Below are positions 1 through 13,220 of a DNA stretch of 64,000 bases, piece after piece (positions within the stretch are counted from its first letter, which is position 1; each line of letters starts with the position of its first letter). Under the pieces are notes generated by a model that saw only the letters and a program-made list of their open reading frames with translations, was not told the DNA's origin and made no database searches. Where the stretch lies: positions 1,320,001 to 1,384,000 of the forward strand of contig JAJTWR010000260.1 of assembly GCA_021613335.1 (NCBI GenBank), written 5' to 3'. The translations under genes and the position numbers were made by a program. Origin of the DNA: Whitmania pigra. Taxonomy: Eukaryota > Annelida > Clitellata > Hirudinida > Haemopidae.

Positions 1-2
1 AG

Positions 3-2623
3 GAACTCATGGAGCAGTGCAGTGAGATTGCAGGTCCTCGTTCGACTCTCGCAGAAGCCCTCTATAAGGATATTTTGAAGTCAACTTTCATTGGACGAAC
101 CATTGAAGATTTACTGGTCAGTATGATCATGTTGGTGCAATATTGTCAATATGATGTAGTCACCGTGATGTCATTGTCATTGCTGCTCAGTGAATTCTTG
201 AACATCTAAACTTATTTTCTTCAGAACACCTTTGAAAAGCACAGCATGGAGATCATAACTTATCTTTTGAAGATTCTGAGTGCCTTGAATTTGGTTGGTT
301 TTATTATTTATGCTAAATTAGAAGAAGATTGCACAAATTTTTCGCATATTGTTACGATTTTGTTTGGCACCTTCAATTTTTAATTTACATATATTTCTTA
401 TCTCTATCTCTGTAGGTTGTCAGGGTTGGAGTGAACAATTTCAGGTACATCTCCTTCGATCATGCCAAGAATTGGCTTGTACGCTCAATGAAGAATTTGA
501 AAGGCAGAGGTGTTTTTTACAAAGACAGAGTACGAATTTAATTAATTAATTTAATCGTTTTTATTGGTTCATTGATTATTTTGACATTTAATATGTTTTT
601 ATTGGTTCATTGATTATTTTGACATTTATGGAAAGATTATAGCTTCCATTTAAGTTAGCGATTCTTGCATTCAATTGTAGTGTCCGTTCACTTTTAACGA
701 CTTCCCAATTGAGAAAACACTGGAGGAAGTGCAATGTCCTCAAAATGGCGGAAGATTCCAAAATGGTGATGAATCAAATGATGAAGATCAAGTAGATGAT
801 GAAGATGTAGAGGTCATTCTAAAGTATGGAAACTTCACCATTAAGCAAAAGTTGCTCAAAAAGGGTTCTGAAACAGCTGAAGTTAACGAAGTTCAGGAAT
901 CAAATATCGAAAAAATATCCATTCCCCTCAGCCCATCTTGCAAAAATGAAAAGGTTACAAAGCGAACTCCACACTCCAACACCGCCGACTTAACACCTTC
1001 GAAACCAAAGTCAAAACAAGTCAATTCTAAAAGACCCTGCGATTCCACTGTGTCAAGACCTGCCAAGAAATTGAAAAGTTTTCATGAAAATGCAGATGTT
1101 TTGGAACCTCAAGAGAGCCAAGATATGGGTGTCGGTCGATCAAATGAAACTCAAATAGATTTCCTCATCGACCAGTTGTCCAACAGCACGCACAATGAAC
1201 CTAATTACGTCGAACTCGTTCAGTCTCGAGACACGATCGACAAATCTTATTACCGAGGCAACAAAAGGGAAGGGGATCCGTCCGTCTGCCTGCCAGTCAA
1301 AAGGCAGAAAAGCGATGAGATGCTCTACACTGATTTTGTGCAGGATCCAAATTTCAATTTTTCTTCGTACCTGAAAGAGTCCTCTTCGGTCGTCCACAAC
1401 CCAATCGAATTTCATAGCACGGGACATCCTCAGATGCACGGTCACAATTACTTGCCCGATCAACTCGGCAGTCGGATGGGCCTCGGAATGGGGTTTTCAG
1501 CTCAGCACCAAACGCCGACTAACACCGACTACCCCATGTTCAACAATCTGAATACCGGTGCTGGTCAGGGATACATGATGCCCATCTCGGCCGGTAGAGA
1601 CGTTCCGATGCTTATAAATGGTGCCGGACAAGGAGACGGCAGGGAAATGTTGATGTTCGGACACATGGGAAAACCTTTGCATCAGCTGGATGGAGCCACT
1701 GATGTTGAAGATTCTAACAGCGACAGCGACAAGGTGAGTGTTCTTGTAATTTTTGCATTCAAAGCTGTCTTATATTTTCTAAAGAGAACAGTAGTTATGA
1801 TGTTACTCAAGTAAATATTATTGGAGAGCTTAAAGCAATTGACCTTTCTAATCTTTTTCATCAGTACCAAGACACTCCATCACTAAGATTCTCTGACAGA
1901 CTCAGAAACAACCCCAACAAAAAGACATCATCACACTCATCTGGTCCCTCCCCAAAAGGGTAAATGCAACTTATTTCCTTCTTTCGTGACATTAGACCTC
2001 TTTACAGGTTCTTGTTTTGTGTTTTTTAGCACGTACAAGATGATTAGGATGCTACCCAGGCCTTGGAAAACGCTCGAGGGAACCATAAACAGGGATGCCC
2101 TCTCCTCCATGCTGGAGTCCATCTGCCTCTTTCTCCTCGAACGTCCGGGCATTACAAGAGAAGCCTTTCTGGAAAAGTATCAGAAAGTGTTACAGCCCAT
2201 TGTCTTGCTAGAATTCATTGAGGTCAATATAACATTTACTTATTTACTCATTGAAGAGTTATTTTTTGAAGTTGTAAATAATTCGGTTCCAATATTGCAT
2301 TCGCAACCTTTTCATCTCCTTAGATCCTGGAGACTCTCGGTGTTTTGAAGAAAACTCTTTTGAAAAAGTCCCACAAACCATCTCTCTTTTCTAAGAGATA
2401 TTCAACCATTCCAAGTTAGTGACTGATTGTAGTTTCTCATAGTTAATTATTTTTCAGTAACTAATTCCATTATTGAATTTTTACTCTCGTCATTACAGCA
2501 TCCGAATATAGGGGCATGGTGACGGAAGTTTACTTTGCAACTCCGGACTGCATAATAAAGATGGGCCAGTTCTTCAGCCAACTGCATGCAAACAAAAGAT
2601 CTTCTGATGACACAGAAGATTGA
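3..2623 (+). CDS. GTF3C1: General transcription factor 3C subunit 1 (TFIIIC largest subunit), C-terminal exons
   Basis: This is the 3' end of the gene for the largest TFIIIC subunit, which binds the B box of tRNA genes and recruits TFIIIB for RNA polymerase III. Eight exons join in frame: 3-116, 225-293, 416-529, 681-1733, 1865-1959, 2030-2222, 2324-2414 and 2499-2623, all with AG/GT borders and matching phases. They give about 617 residues ending in TGA. Seen: a winged-helix-like stretch (ITYLLKILSALNLV, then VGVNNFRYISFDHAKNWLV); a long acidic and basic low-complexity exon 4; a second conserved block (RPWKTLEGTIN...RPGITREAFL...LQPIVLLEFIE); and a short C-terminal tail (YFATPDCIIKMGQFF). 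The assignment rests on remembered similarity of these blocks to the GTF3C1 C terminus. The 5' end lies outside the window; bases 1-2 (AG) look like an acceptor, so base 3 probably begins an exon. Confidence 0.78.
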
Positions 2624-2630
2624 CTGCACG

Positions 2631-2636
2631 AATAAA
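2631..2636 (+). promoter_or_regulatory. Polyadenylation signal of GTF3C1
   Basis: AATAAA lies 8 bases after the GTF3C1 stop codon. It is the only canonical hexamer just downstream, so it would give a very short 3' UTR. Confidence 0.45.
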
Positions 2637-2639
2637 TAT

Positions 2640-3816
2640 TTACTACCGATTCTAAACAATTATTTCAATATTTTTTCATTGCATTAATAGGAAAGTTGTT
2701 TTTGGAGGTCTGTGTGAGATCCAATAATCAATCTCATAAAGGACTTGATTTTGATATCTTCATTGGGGTTGATATTTTGGTACTATATCGAGCGCTACTT
2801 TCTCCTAAAGCCCATGTTTTTGGGGGCCACAGGTTCGTGGATGTGCGAGACTCCTGCATCCCAAAGTCATTTGCAAATGTGCTAGTGTTTAACTAAAAGT
2901 TAAATGAACTGGAGATGTTGCCGTTGTTGCTCGTTCGGCTCATGTAGCGACAAATGCTTTTTTAATGTCATTTAATGACTTAATGTCCCCCCCCCCTAAT
3001 CTGAAGTCAAATTTTTGCGTTATTGAAAACGTCAGGACGGTGTTAGTTTTCTAAATTTACTTTAAAAATTTTTTTTAATTTGAAATCACGTAGGGACTCA
3101 GTTAATAGAATGGATTAAGCACATCGATCTTCCAAACTTTTATATTTACTGCTTGAACAATAACGAGCCATTTGCAAAATCTATAAATAATTAAAAGCGG
3201 TGTTACCATTAACATTATTTAAATATTTAAATAGTTAAAGGTCTTATTTATGGAATACCTTGAACAGGTAGGCAGGCATGAGTGATGAGGTGTTTTGCTT
3301 GGCACGATAAAAACAATCGCGAAGGGAGCTCACCTGAGTCATTTGAACAACTTTAACGAAATCGATTAACCGAAGTGAAATGCTTTCCGTGAGTTGATTG
3401 GGAACAACTTTTTCAACGGTTTTAAACTTTTCCTCGGCGCAATTACAGCTTAAAGATTCATGTCTGATTTTATCGCATTGACAGGCAAATAAATCTGAAA
3501 CAGATTCTAATCAAGACGCTTGTCGACATTGTTTTTTTCATTTTAGAAACAGATTGTGTGATTGTATGTTAGTGTGATAAGCCGTAAATAGAGGAAATTG
3601 CCATTTTTCTGCGCTCCTTCTTAAAGTCTTTATTAAATTAGTTCATTTGTATCAATTTTGGACGTTTCTAATATTATTTAACATTTTGCTTAACTTAAAA
3701 CAAGTTTCATATTTTGTAAATTAATTTACAGTGATTTGTTAGCTTTCAAGTTGATCTTACTTTCAGAAGATAAAATAGTGGCTTAAATTCTATTGTTGAG
3801 TTTTTTATGGTTTTAG
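2640..3816. other. Intergenic region between GTF3C1 and par-6
   Basis: This is AT-rich DNA with no recognisable protein-coding similarity. The missing first coding exon of par-6 should lie here or be very short, because the first exon I can support has no in-frame ATG. I could not pick it out with confidence. Confidence 0.5.
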
Positions 3817-6800
3817 TTTTTTGAAACAAACACTCTGTCACGAAAAGCAAAACTGAATGCAAGAATTCAACTGGGTCTTCTTGAAGTGAAGAGTAAGGTA
3901 ACATCACTGAATTTATTTATTTATGCAGTTGATTTTATTAGCAAAGCATTAATTTTATTTGGGTTCTATTGTTGACTGAATTCTTAAACAAACTGGAAAA
4001 TAGTTTGATGCAGAGTTTAGAAGATTTTCTCTGGAACTGAGCAAGCCACTGAATCTGAATGAGTTCCAGAAGCTGATTTGTGATGTCCACAAACTTAAAG
4101 ACATCCCTTTCTTCCTGACTTACACAGACCCAGAAGGGGACCTACTTCCAATCAACAACGATGAAAATTTCGCTCGAGCTCTTCAAGTGTCGAGGCCTCT
4201 CCTGAGACTTGTTGTCCAGCACAACAGTAAGTAGTAACAAAATGCTGTTCTGAAATAGTAAACTGGACAAATTAGTAAAATATCAAATGTATCTTCTTTA
4301 AGCAAAGGACATGAATAATTACAATTAATTTTGGGTTTATTAATTACAATTAAGTATTTAAATGCAAAAATATTTATTTAAAGAAAAAATTATAATGGAA
4401 GAAATTAATCTATAGCTTTGTTACTGAAATAATTGAAGCTCTTGCACTAATAAATCTCTCAGATAACAACCAGTTTGTAATCAACGGTTACGGAAATGCC
4501 CATCCAAGAAAAAACATCATAAGCAGAATTCTTGAAGGAGAGGTGCCTAATGTCAGGCCTCATGTTCCACATAAAAGAATTGGCATGCCACAGAACTTCA
4601 GGTGAGTCAGGTGTTGCAAGATATTTTACTAAGTCAACAATTAGAGACATTATTGTACTGTTAAGCATGCAAGCATTCAAAGCCTACCTGATATCACAGT
4701 CAGATAAGTCAATAGCATTCAGGAGCAACACTCATGTCTCCTGGCTATGGTGCCACATTACTCATATTTTAATGGCTTCTCACTTGGTTGTTGTTAATGC
4801 AAAGCAATACCAGGAAATAAATTTGAATTCATCGTGATGTTGAATGAATGGCATTATCACCCATTATGATCATCATAATTGATCACCTATAATGATCATC
4901 ATAATCGATCATCCATAATGATCATCATAATCGATCATCCATAATTAGTCACCTGATGTATTTAAATGTCTGAAGTATTTTTGTATTATATTTTAGTATT
5001 TTTTTAATGCTTGTGTGTCTGCCTACAACAAAACAATAAAATTGTTCCCTATCAGAGGTGATGTTTAAGCTGATAAAATTTCATTGCAATGACTTTTAAA
5101 TCATTGCTTATCTAAATGTAACTGAGTACTCATAAGAAATGCTCATTCCAAAAAACACACAATGTTTTGTTTCAAAAGTACAAGAGCACGAATAAAATAC
5201 TTTTAGTTGTGCAACGGACTCTAATCAAATAAATAAATAAATGAATGAATAAATAAATGAGGTAAAGTTTTCAAGTGCAAAAGTAAAATTTAATTTAAAA
5301 GTAACACTCAAGCTTTTCACAAGATAAAACAGTTAATGTTATAATATTACTATTAAGAAGATAATGTCGAGCAATTTATTTGTGACTTAAAAACTTTTTT
5401 AAAATGTGACTCAGGTGTGTCTCGGCCATCATCGATGTTGACGTCCTGCCGACCACCCAGAGGAGGGTGAAATTAATAAAGAGCGACAAGGACATGCCGC
5501 TGGGATTTTACATCAGAGACGGATACAATGTTTACCCAAACTCCGCAGGTGAAGTGGAAAAGGTTTACGGAGTTTTCATTTCAAAACTTTTGCCTGGAGG
5601 ACTGGCTGCTGGTACTGGCTTGCTGGCAGTTAACGATGAAATTTTGGAAGTCAATGGGATTGAGGTTGCTGGGAAAACACTGGATCAGGTTTGATATTTT
5701 GCATCAGTTGTTTTTGGTAACTCTGGCTGGTCTTTAGTTTTAAATATTCACATAGAATGCAATAATTTAAGGCAATTTAATTAGGTCAGTTATCAGGACT
5801 CTCTAAACAAATGTTTTTAATAAGCTAATTAATTGTGATTAAGTTGATAAGTGTAAATAAGATACAAACTAATTGATAATTAATAATCGATAATTGTAAA
5901 GTTTTTAGCAAATCAGGTTTAATCTTACAAAATGTTTGGCAAATTATAAAAGTGACTTATTGGAATCATTTGATCATGGTTAATATATCTACCTACCTGT
6001 TATCATTTGTATGAAGGAAAACTTGAGATAATTGAACACGACCAATCATTATATTACAATATCTAGAAGTGCCCTATCTTAAATAAAAGATAAAATATCT
6101 CAAAGCGAAAACTTTGATTCAGTTTTGTTGCTATTATAACTATGCTTCCTCTTTTCAAATTTTGTACTATGATAATGATAACAAGTTAAAATCTCTAATA
6201 ACAGTTAAACATTACTCTTATTTAAAGTATTTAATAGTGATTAAAATAAATCTCTAAAGTATTTAACCATTGGCTAACTTTGAACTCCCAGGTGACAGAT
6301 ATGATGATAGCGAACAGTTCAAACCTCATCATAACCACAAAACCATTTAACCAGCAAGGCTCTAGTGTCACAATGATTGAAGAAGGTTCATTAAATAACA
6401 ACCTGCAGTCTAAAAAAGAAGAGTATGATGACGACGACGACGACGATGATGACATTAAAGAGTTCATCAGACAAGATCCTTCAGGGAGCTCCAATACAGA
6501 TATGGATTCAAACTTTCTAAACCTCTGCAGCATAGAGCCATCCAACAGTACAAACAATAACAAAGCTTACAGCATGGCAACATATCTCAGAGATGAAAGC
6601 AATCTTTCGACACACGACAGTTTTAACAGCAAAACAAATTTGGGAGGAAAAACCAGAAGTGGACAAATTGTACACAACCTTCAGTCTCTTAGCAACCTTC
6701 AAGAAAGTCGTGAAGATCTTAGATTTGTGGAAGGAAATCAAAACTTTTCAGTTAATAATGATTGCAATAACTTCATGGCCATGAAGTCAAATGATTTCTA

Positions 6801-6915
6801 CAACTTCACAAATTCTAGTCTCCGGACCCAAAACAAGCCCTCGTCCTCAGAAGAATTCAAGAGAAGGATGTCAAGTTACTCTGATAACCGTCGGATGACA
6901 AATCTTAAGCAGTGA
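3817..6915 (+). CDS. par-6: Partitioning defective 6 (PAR-6) polarity protein, first exon missing
   Basis: PAR-6 is the scaffold that joins aPKC, Cdc42-GTP and PAR-3 at the apical cortex. Five exons join in phase: 3817-3897, 4004-4226, 4463-4601, 5415-5688 and 6292-6915 (TGA), about 446 residues. Exon 1 ends in LLEVKSK and exon 2 continues [12 protein letters not shown], the start of the PB1 domain that binds aPKC; the OPCA-like acidic stretch [17 protein letters not shown] follows. The semi-CRIB is [18 protein letters not shown], where the family usually has FRPVS, so a Pro has become Cys. The PDZ domain has the PLGFYIRDG carboxylate-binding loop and ends near ITTKPFNQQ. The C-terminal tail is low complexity with an acidic run (eight Asp). 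No start codon lies in exon 1, so a short upstream exon must supply it. Introns are 106-813 bp. Confidence 0.9.
4858..4950. repeat. 26-bp minisatellite in par-6 intron
   Basis: About 3.5 copies of a 26-bp unit built around ATAATGATCATCATAATCGA. Each unit contains the palindrome TGATCA. The array is wholly intronic. Confidence 0.7.
5210..5265 (+). repeat. Retroelement-like tail ending in (AAAT/GAAT)n
   Basis: The words GCAACGGACT and TAATCAAATAAATAA are followed by a short tetranucleotide run. Nearly the same string occurs at 62288-62320, which suggests two copies of the same short element's 3' end. The element body was not identified. Confidence 0.4.
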
Positions 6916-8680
6916 CCCCTTAACTCGCCATTTTATTGTTTGCAACAAATCATGATTCGTTGTTATTTAATTTAAGTTTACTTTTTATTTGCTGCGGACT
7001 GCGGCAATTTGAAATTGATTGCATGCTTTGAAGTGCCTAATGATAATTTGTGTACCAACTGATTTGTCAACATAAATTCAACACTTTAAGCTGAACGTCA
7101 ATTATCTGGAAACATTCCTTAAGATATAAACTATAAAAAAAAGCATTTTGAAATCTAGTCATACAACAAAGCTGTTGAGCAAGGAAGCCATGTTTTTATA
7201 TGTACTTATATATTCATTTATGCTCTAACATGCAATAACCTTTCATGCTGGTGATGTTGTACAAGTTATTTTGATTCAAATGTCGTAAAATAAAGTTTTA
7301 CATGGTGATTGTTACTGTTGCTTAACAAATGTCTCGATCACATATCACAAACTGCTGCCATTTCATAACCGTATGCTAGTTTTATTTATTTTAATCTGTT
7401 TAATGAAACCTGGAGTTCTTTTTAAATTTTGGAAAATTAATCAGCAGTCATTATGGCTTCGTGAGGAACATAAGGTGATAATTTGCAGCTGAGAAATTCT
7501 GATCCGCCATTTAAATAATAAAATAACTTGTAATAAAATCAAAATTTCTAGACAACCAAATTGATGTATTGCTTGTAGCAAGTGGAGTGGGAGGGATGGC
7601 ACATGCCAATTGGCGGCATTTTAAAGGGTTCATAAAACAAAAAAGAGAAAAAACTAAGACCAATAAAGAAGCTGACAACATTCTAAAATATCGGATCAAT
7701 CATTCCACGTTGAACCGACACCCCCGATCTCGGATTTTGCTGAAATTCGGGACATTTGCCAACCTAGTAAATAAAAAATTTTACATTATTTGGTCAATTG
7801 CTGTCAGAAATATAGGTTGTCGATTATTAAAAAATATTACTGACCAATTTTATTAACTACCCCACAACTTAAAATTTTAATTTAAGGAGCTCCAATATCT
7901 TGCTAAAATCTACACCAGTGACTCAATGTATATATGCTTATGTATATGCTTAATCAGCTAAATTTGTGCTGCTAATTTGGATAATCATACAAGCCATTCT
8001 CAATGATAAATTTGGAGCTTAACTTATTCCCATTATTGGGCACGTAAACATATTCATACTAGAAAAATTTCAAAAAAGAATACAGTAATAATAATAATTC
8101 GCTTATGCAACAGTCGCAAGTCAAAAATTATACTTTGTTAAGGCCTTCAAACTAATTGTCTGGTGCCCAATGAATAAAACAATACATTAATATGAGGTTC
8201 ATAATTCAAATAGAGGATGTCATTAATTGTAAAAATTATGATGTAACAAAAACTGAAACACAAATTGAAAGGCGAATGTCAAGACAGACACATTAAGAAA
8301 CTTTACCCAAATAATGTTACAATAGCCTTCAAATCTTGTAGGAACATTATTTGCTGTTTATCGCCCTAATTTTAGATCACGAGCCAATAGCATCAACCGG
8401 ACGAGACTTTGCCAATGCACTTAAATAACATTAAATAAAGATCCAAATCATCCCTGAAAAGAGAAACTCTGAAATTGATAAATTAAAATAGAAGACATGG
8501 AACTGCAAATCAAACAATTGTGTTAAAATCTATGAAAAATGTCCTGAAAATATCTCCAGCCTCGTGAGGTGATACTCCGACCAATTACAGAAAGTTCATT
8601 GCAGTCTTTAAGGTTGAGAAATATCTTTTAAGGCAGAGGTACGTAGAAAGAGCCACAGAAAATAAACTCCGACGGCCATC
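6916..8680. other. par-6 3' UTR and intergenic DNA
   Basis: AT-rich sequence between convergent par-6 and the phosphatase gene. AATAAA at 7289-7294 is the likely par-6 polyadenylation signal, giving a 3' UTR of roughly 0.4 kb. The short open frames at 7500-7860 have no recognisable product. Confidence 0.5.
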
Positions 8681-10303
8681 CTATTCCGAAAGCAAGGAGT
8701 TCAGATTTGTTAAGATTTCTGAACAAGAAGCAGGTTGAACGTTTGCAGTTGGACTTTCCTCATTTTTAGGTTCAGAAGAGTCCGAGCATTCCGTCGTCGT
8801 GGCAGTTGTTGCCGGCGGCTCGTCGGAAGCTTCCGATCGGACGGGTCGATTTATTATTTGTCGAACTTCCTGTCTCAAATTTTCCTTCTCTTCTTGCTGC
8901 TTCTTGAAAGCTTCAGCAGCACTTTTGATTTCTTCCACATCGCTTTGGAGGGAATCCGTGGAACTTGGAAACTTCTCAAGAAGTCTCTTCTGCTCCTAAA
9001 ACGGCAAACCACGAGCATCAAATTCAATATTATCGATGAAAGAAATTACAGCTGATTCTACCTTGGAAACATGTTCATATTGGAACTCAAGCAGCTGTCT
9101 TTGAAAGCTAAAGTTAGGACTTGCACAAGGCCTGGCAGATTGCACGGCAGCCAAACAATCCTTCCAAGGTAGGCCGGAGAGGGTCATCAAGTAAGCAACG
9201 ACGACTGTCGTGCTCCTCGAAACCCCTGCCAAACTACAGCAATTGAATCACAGCAGTAATATTTGAAGCTCTTTCAGCAAATAAATTGGTTACTCGCAGC
9301 TAAGCCCACTGACACATTCTCAAACATCCCATTCCTAAGAAACGAAAGCAAGTCTCACCAATGCACCAACACATTGCCTCCTGTTGTCCTGGCTTCGTGA
9401 ATGAAATCATTCACATTAGAGAAATGCTGAGAAATATTCTGGCCAGAAGTATCACTTGCGATTATGCACAAATACTTTCTGTCCTAAACATTAACAGGCT
9501 TAATTATATCTTAGATCTGTGATTTGAGTCAATTGAAAATGATTCAAGTATATGCTAATTTCAGTTTTTAAGTATTTCTTAAAAATTACAGAGGATGTGG
9601 TTAGCTGCAATAATCTCACTTCGTAAAATGGTTTTGGAGATTCGTGGATTGATACAATGTGTGTTATTCCATTAGTTTGAAGTTGAATTTGATTTTTGGC
9701 ATCTTTGAAGTTGCCCAAATACAACCCAGAAATAACCTTTAATAAATACATAAATTACCGTAAACATTGTTATAATTAGTAGTATCAAATAACCAATAGC
9801 AATCTATTGAAGAATTGTCTATATACATTATAACAATTATTTTAACTTTTTAACCATAACTACAAAATATTAGCTTTGGTCATATGCTTTTAGTGAATAA
9901 TTTCATTAACAATAATCATCTATCTATAGGCAAACTTTTAAATTCATGCCTGCTCATGTTGAACAAGCTTTACAAAGTTTCAGCAATAATTTTAGCTTCT
10001 CCATACCAATCATCACCGTCGTGTAGTCACCTTAACCTTATTATGCATCCTGTTGCCATCATTTATTCCATAACGAAAGTTCGTATTATAATATTTCATG
10101 AAATCCTTCTTGGTAAAACAATGAAGCAATCTGAAGTCAATTCGGCATAGGCAAATTCATCGACAATTTGCAACAAAATAAACTAACACGAAGCCAACAA
10201 AAATTAAATCAAATTAATATCGCAATCATCACAACAGTTTTTGCAAAGTAGTTCAAAATTTCTCATTAATGTCGAAATTAACCTTGTTCATTCCATTTCC
10301 CAT
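8681..10303 (-). CDS. DUSP15/22: Atypical dual-specificity phosphatase, DUSP15/DUSP22 type
   Basis: A complete five-exon minus-strand gene, 249 residues. Exons in transcript order: 10303-10283, 9736-9620, 9483-9359, 9233-9062, 8995-8681 (TAG). The tiny first exon encodes MGNGMNK, the start shared by DUSP15 and DUSP22; Gly2 is an N-myristoylation site, so membrane attachment is likely. Exon 2 gives VISGLYLGNFKDA, and exon 3 carries the general-acid Asp in IIASDTSGQN. The active site HCLAGVSRS (HC-x5-R) is split by an intron inside the Cys codon (TG|T), which independently confirms the join. The last exon adds a Gln/Glu/Lys-rich, probably coiled-coil segment and a Ser/Thr/Glu-rich tail that I do not match to the vertebrate proteins. 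Family members act on JNK-pathway and Src-family signalling; whether this is DUSP15 or DUSP22 cannot be settled here. Confidence 0.9.
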
Positions 10304-11170
10304 GACGGCACACCTTGAGTCCCACAACAAGTCCAAACAAAACAAGCAATGGTAGCATTAAAAGTGATTTTTGAAACTTTCCACAATAGCTTGCGGTAAT
10401 AAAGTGAAAGTTCTTAAATTAGCGTTCCTGAATTTTTGGCCACTGCATATTATCGATAATGTTTTAATATTAAACACTTTTGACAATAATATTACTGTAC
10501 TTCATAATACAATCAGAAGTCTAGCTAAGGAATTCAGCGCCCGGAGCGAAATTGATCATTAGGCAAATACTCCCAGCCGTTAACATTATCAATTTGACGT
10601 CCCTCGGGCACGTGGCGCTCCCCCTCTCTGCTATGTCAATGACTACTTTACCAACTTAAGCAGTTTTTTTAAATAATAAGAACCCAAACAATATTCATTG
10701 AAAACAATGCAATTTTATTGAATAAAACACCCGGTGAACAATTGTTATTTGAAACTATGATACTCTGTTTCCTCGAAAATAAGATAGTCTTATATTAATT
10801 TTTGCTCCAAAAGACTCACTAGGGCTTATTTTCATGGGTGTCTTACATTAAAATAATCAACAACCCACCAGAACATTGCAAGTTGGGCTTCATAGAGTTT
10901 CTGATCCACGAAAAGCTTTCTCATTTTCTAAGCTGCATTCCTTAAAAACCATGGATCATAAAATTTTAATTTTTTTATGATTTAATAGGTTCATTCTACT
11001 ACAGGAACAGAATGATATGAAATTGTTTGTATGTTTTAAAAAATTCGTTAACAATTACAAATTAGTAATTAGCCGTTCGTAATTTTAATAATTTGCTGCA
11101 GAATGCTGATCAAGAAACTGCCGAGATCCATATTTTCAAGAATTTTCAAGCTTTATGTTATTATTATAAT
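10304..11170. other. Upstream region of the phosphatase, no gene seen
   Basis: AT-rich sequence. It should hold the promoter of the minus-strand phosphatase, whose start codon is at 10303. No recognisable coding similarity. Confidence 0.5.
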
Positions 11171-11830
11171 GGTCATGGACGTAATTTTAGCTTTTTCCAA
11201 GGGGGACGCAAACCCTCGCACAACTTGAGAAGACGACCTTTTTTTGCGTCTAGTCTGAAGTCAGCCCTGTCCCCCTTGCCTTCCAAATTACGTCCTTGAT
11301 AATGAGATCATCTTGGCAGCAAACTTAAGAAAACCTCCTAGCCCAAAAATAATAATAATTGTTACAATTATATATTATAAATTATAAATTATTAATAATA
11401 ATTATTTTGTGGCGTTTTTTTACATCACTCCCACATTTCTCACTGCAATATTTCATTGATATTTCACTGCAAATTATTAAACAATTAACCTAATATGAAA
11501 TAATATAAGCACTTTGCTTGTATGCCGCTTTCAGTTTTTATAAAAGTATTGCTTGTAAACATTGGTCACAACCAAAATTTAAAACTAAATGATAAGCTGT
11601 TGCTAATGATTGAAGAAATACATCAGTACATTTTATTACAATTATAACATGGGACAATATAATTCGATTCATTGTAGGATGTAATTTTAATGGAAAAGTG
11701 GCTTTGTTACATAAAATAAATATCAGGAAATGATAGTGATTATACTCTTCTTTGTAATACAAGCCGACAACAAAACAAGGAGTAAGACCATCCAATTCCA
11801 AATTATATTTTCTGCTTCGCTTCTGCTAAA
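11170..11830. repeat. Dispersed repeat, copy 1, with an invertible-looking core
   Basis: Shares long blocks with 14690-15260. The part from ATCTTGGCAGCAAAC (about 11310) to the end is in direct orientation with copy 2. A core of about 120 bp (11175-11297) lies between the inverted words GGACGTAATTT and AAATTACGTCC and is reversed relative to copy 2. No transposase remnant was recognised; probably a nonautonomous element. Confidence 0.6.
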
Positions 11831-12483
11831 CAATAAATAAAATTTAAAATAAATTCCAACGGTATAATTATTTATTTTATTTGTTATTTATTTATTAGAC
11901 ACATTTGAAGGGCCCAGTTGGACCACTAACACAATTGCAAAAACAAAAGCATTGACCGGTGTGGACACAAAGGCAGCATATAAATTAAATGTAATTTAAG
12001 TAACGACTAAAGTCAAGGTCACGTATTATTTCGTTAAAACGGGAGACCGTGGTTGGTTGGACGACATCACCTGGCAATGCGTTCTATGGCTTCATCTCCG
12101 GAAAAATTCATCACCCGGAAAATTCTTGGCCAACTCAAATTTGTCATCTGTATCAATAATGACTGACTTTGATTTAGTAGCTAAAACGCCTTCAAGCATA
12201 ATTGTTCAGCATCAAAACAAAAAGGTTGTTTTTTAAATGTTGTCAAAGCCTCTGGAGAAATATTTAAGCCAACGGATTGCGGCATCTTTACTAGAACGAC
12301 AAGGATTTTGCTATTCTGAAAAGGATGAATGCTGCACTGGCGTTTGTCCAATTTGATATCATAAGTTGAGGAGCTAGTGAATGTTCTTCCTGAAAATTCC
12401 AAACCAATTATAGAATATTTTTAGGATACTTGGATCGCACGACCATATCGACGCGGCTGAAAACCACCTCGATTCCCTCATCA

Positions 12484-12730
12484 TCTGTGGAACTGCTACG
12501 ATGATGCTTCAATTAATTTCTGTGAGGCTTGGCACAGGTCTTTCGGTGAACGGATTGGATCAAATCATCCAAATATATGGAAATTTATCAAAATCTTGAA
12601 CGAGATTAAATTAGAGCAACTGGCAGCAGGCTTCAATATCAATTGTTCTAAAGAATGTTATCGAGATGCCTCCGCAAGGCTACAAATTATAATACAAAAT
12701 ATGGTGAGCGGAACATTATTGAATATTTGA
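12484..12730 (+). pseudogene. MULE-like transposase C-terminal fragment
   Basis: One frame reads WNCYDDASINFCEAWHRSF, then SNHPNIWKFIKIL. This resembles the EGWH...HP.IW.FI segment at the end of MULE-type transposase domains. It is short, flanked by stops and has no start, so it is a decayed fragment. Assignment is by motif recall only. Confidence 0.4.
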
Positions 12731-13120
12731 GTATGTGACTTAAGCGTATTATGGGATTCTTGGTGTTGACAACGTACCCCCTGGGATTGAGGTTTTGTAG
12801 GAAAAAAACGAGGTTTGAGATATGCTGCATGTTATCATGTGATTATCGATTGATAATCAACGTGTGCAATCTGCACAAAGAGAATTTACCACTCATTAAG
12901 TCACGAAGGTTCCGTTGATCGTTTAATTTCTTTTGATCCTTCTCCGAGTTCCCGCGTTGCAATGTGTACAATGAAGGGTTTGATTTGGAATTTCATCTAT
13001 GTTATCGATTGACGTACAACATATTCCAGCCACACAAAGTGAATCACCTTATCGGACTCACCTTATCATCACGTCATGTGGACGTGTAACAAATCCACAA
13101 AGAACCAATTTTACCGCTAT
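12731..13120. other. No gene seen
   Basis: AT-rich intergenic DNA without recognisable coding similarity or repeat structure. Confidence 0.5.
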
Positions 13121-13124
13121 TTTG

Positions 13125-13220
13125 ACGGGGCTATTTTGCCCTGGGCTATTTTGTCTTGGGCTATTTTGACAGGGCTGTTTTGTCGGGGTTATTTTGTCGC
13201 CGGGCTGTTATGACGAGGTG
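13125..13220. repeat. Imperfect repeat of GGGCTATTTTG(A/T)C
   Basis: About six imperfect copies of a unit near 16 bp (GGGCTATTTTGACGG and variants). Related words recur at 36605-36690 and, reversed, at 61495-61526, so this is a dispersed repeat family. Confidence 0.6.

Noticed and set aside
729..1814. A free-standing 361-residue protein
   Set aside because: It is internal exon 4 of GTF3C1 plus intron read-through; conserved exons on both sides join it in phase.
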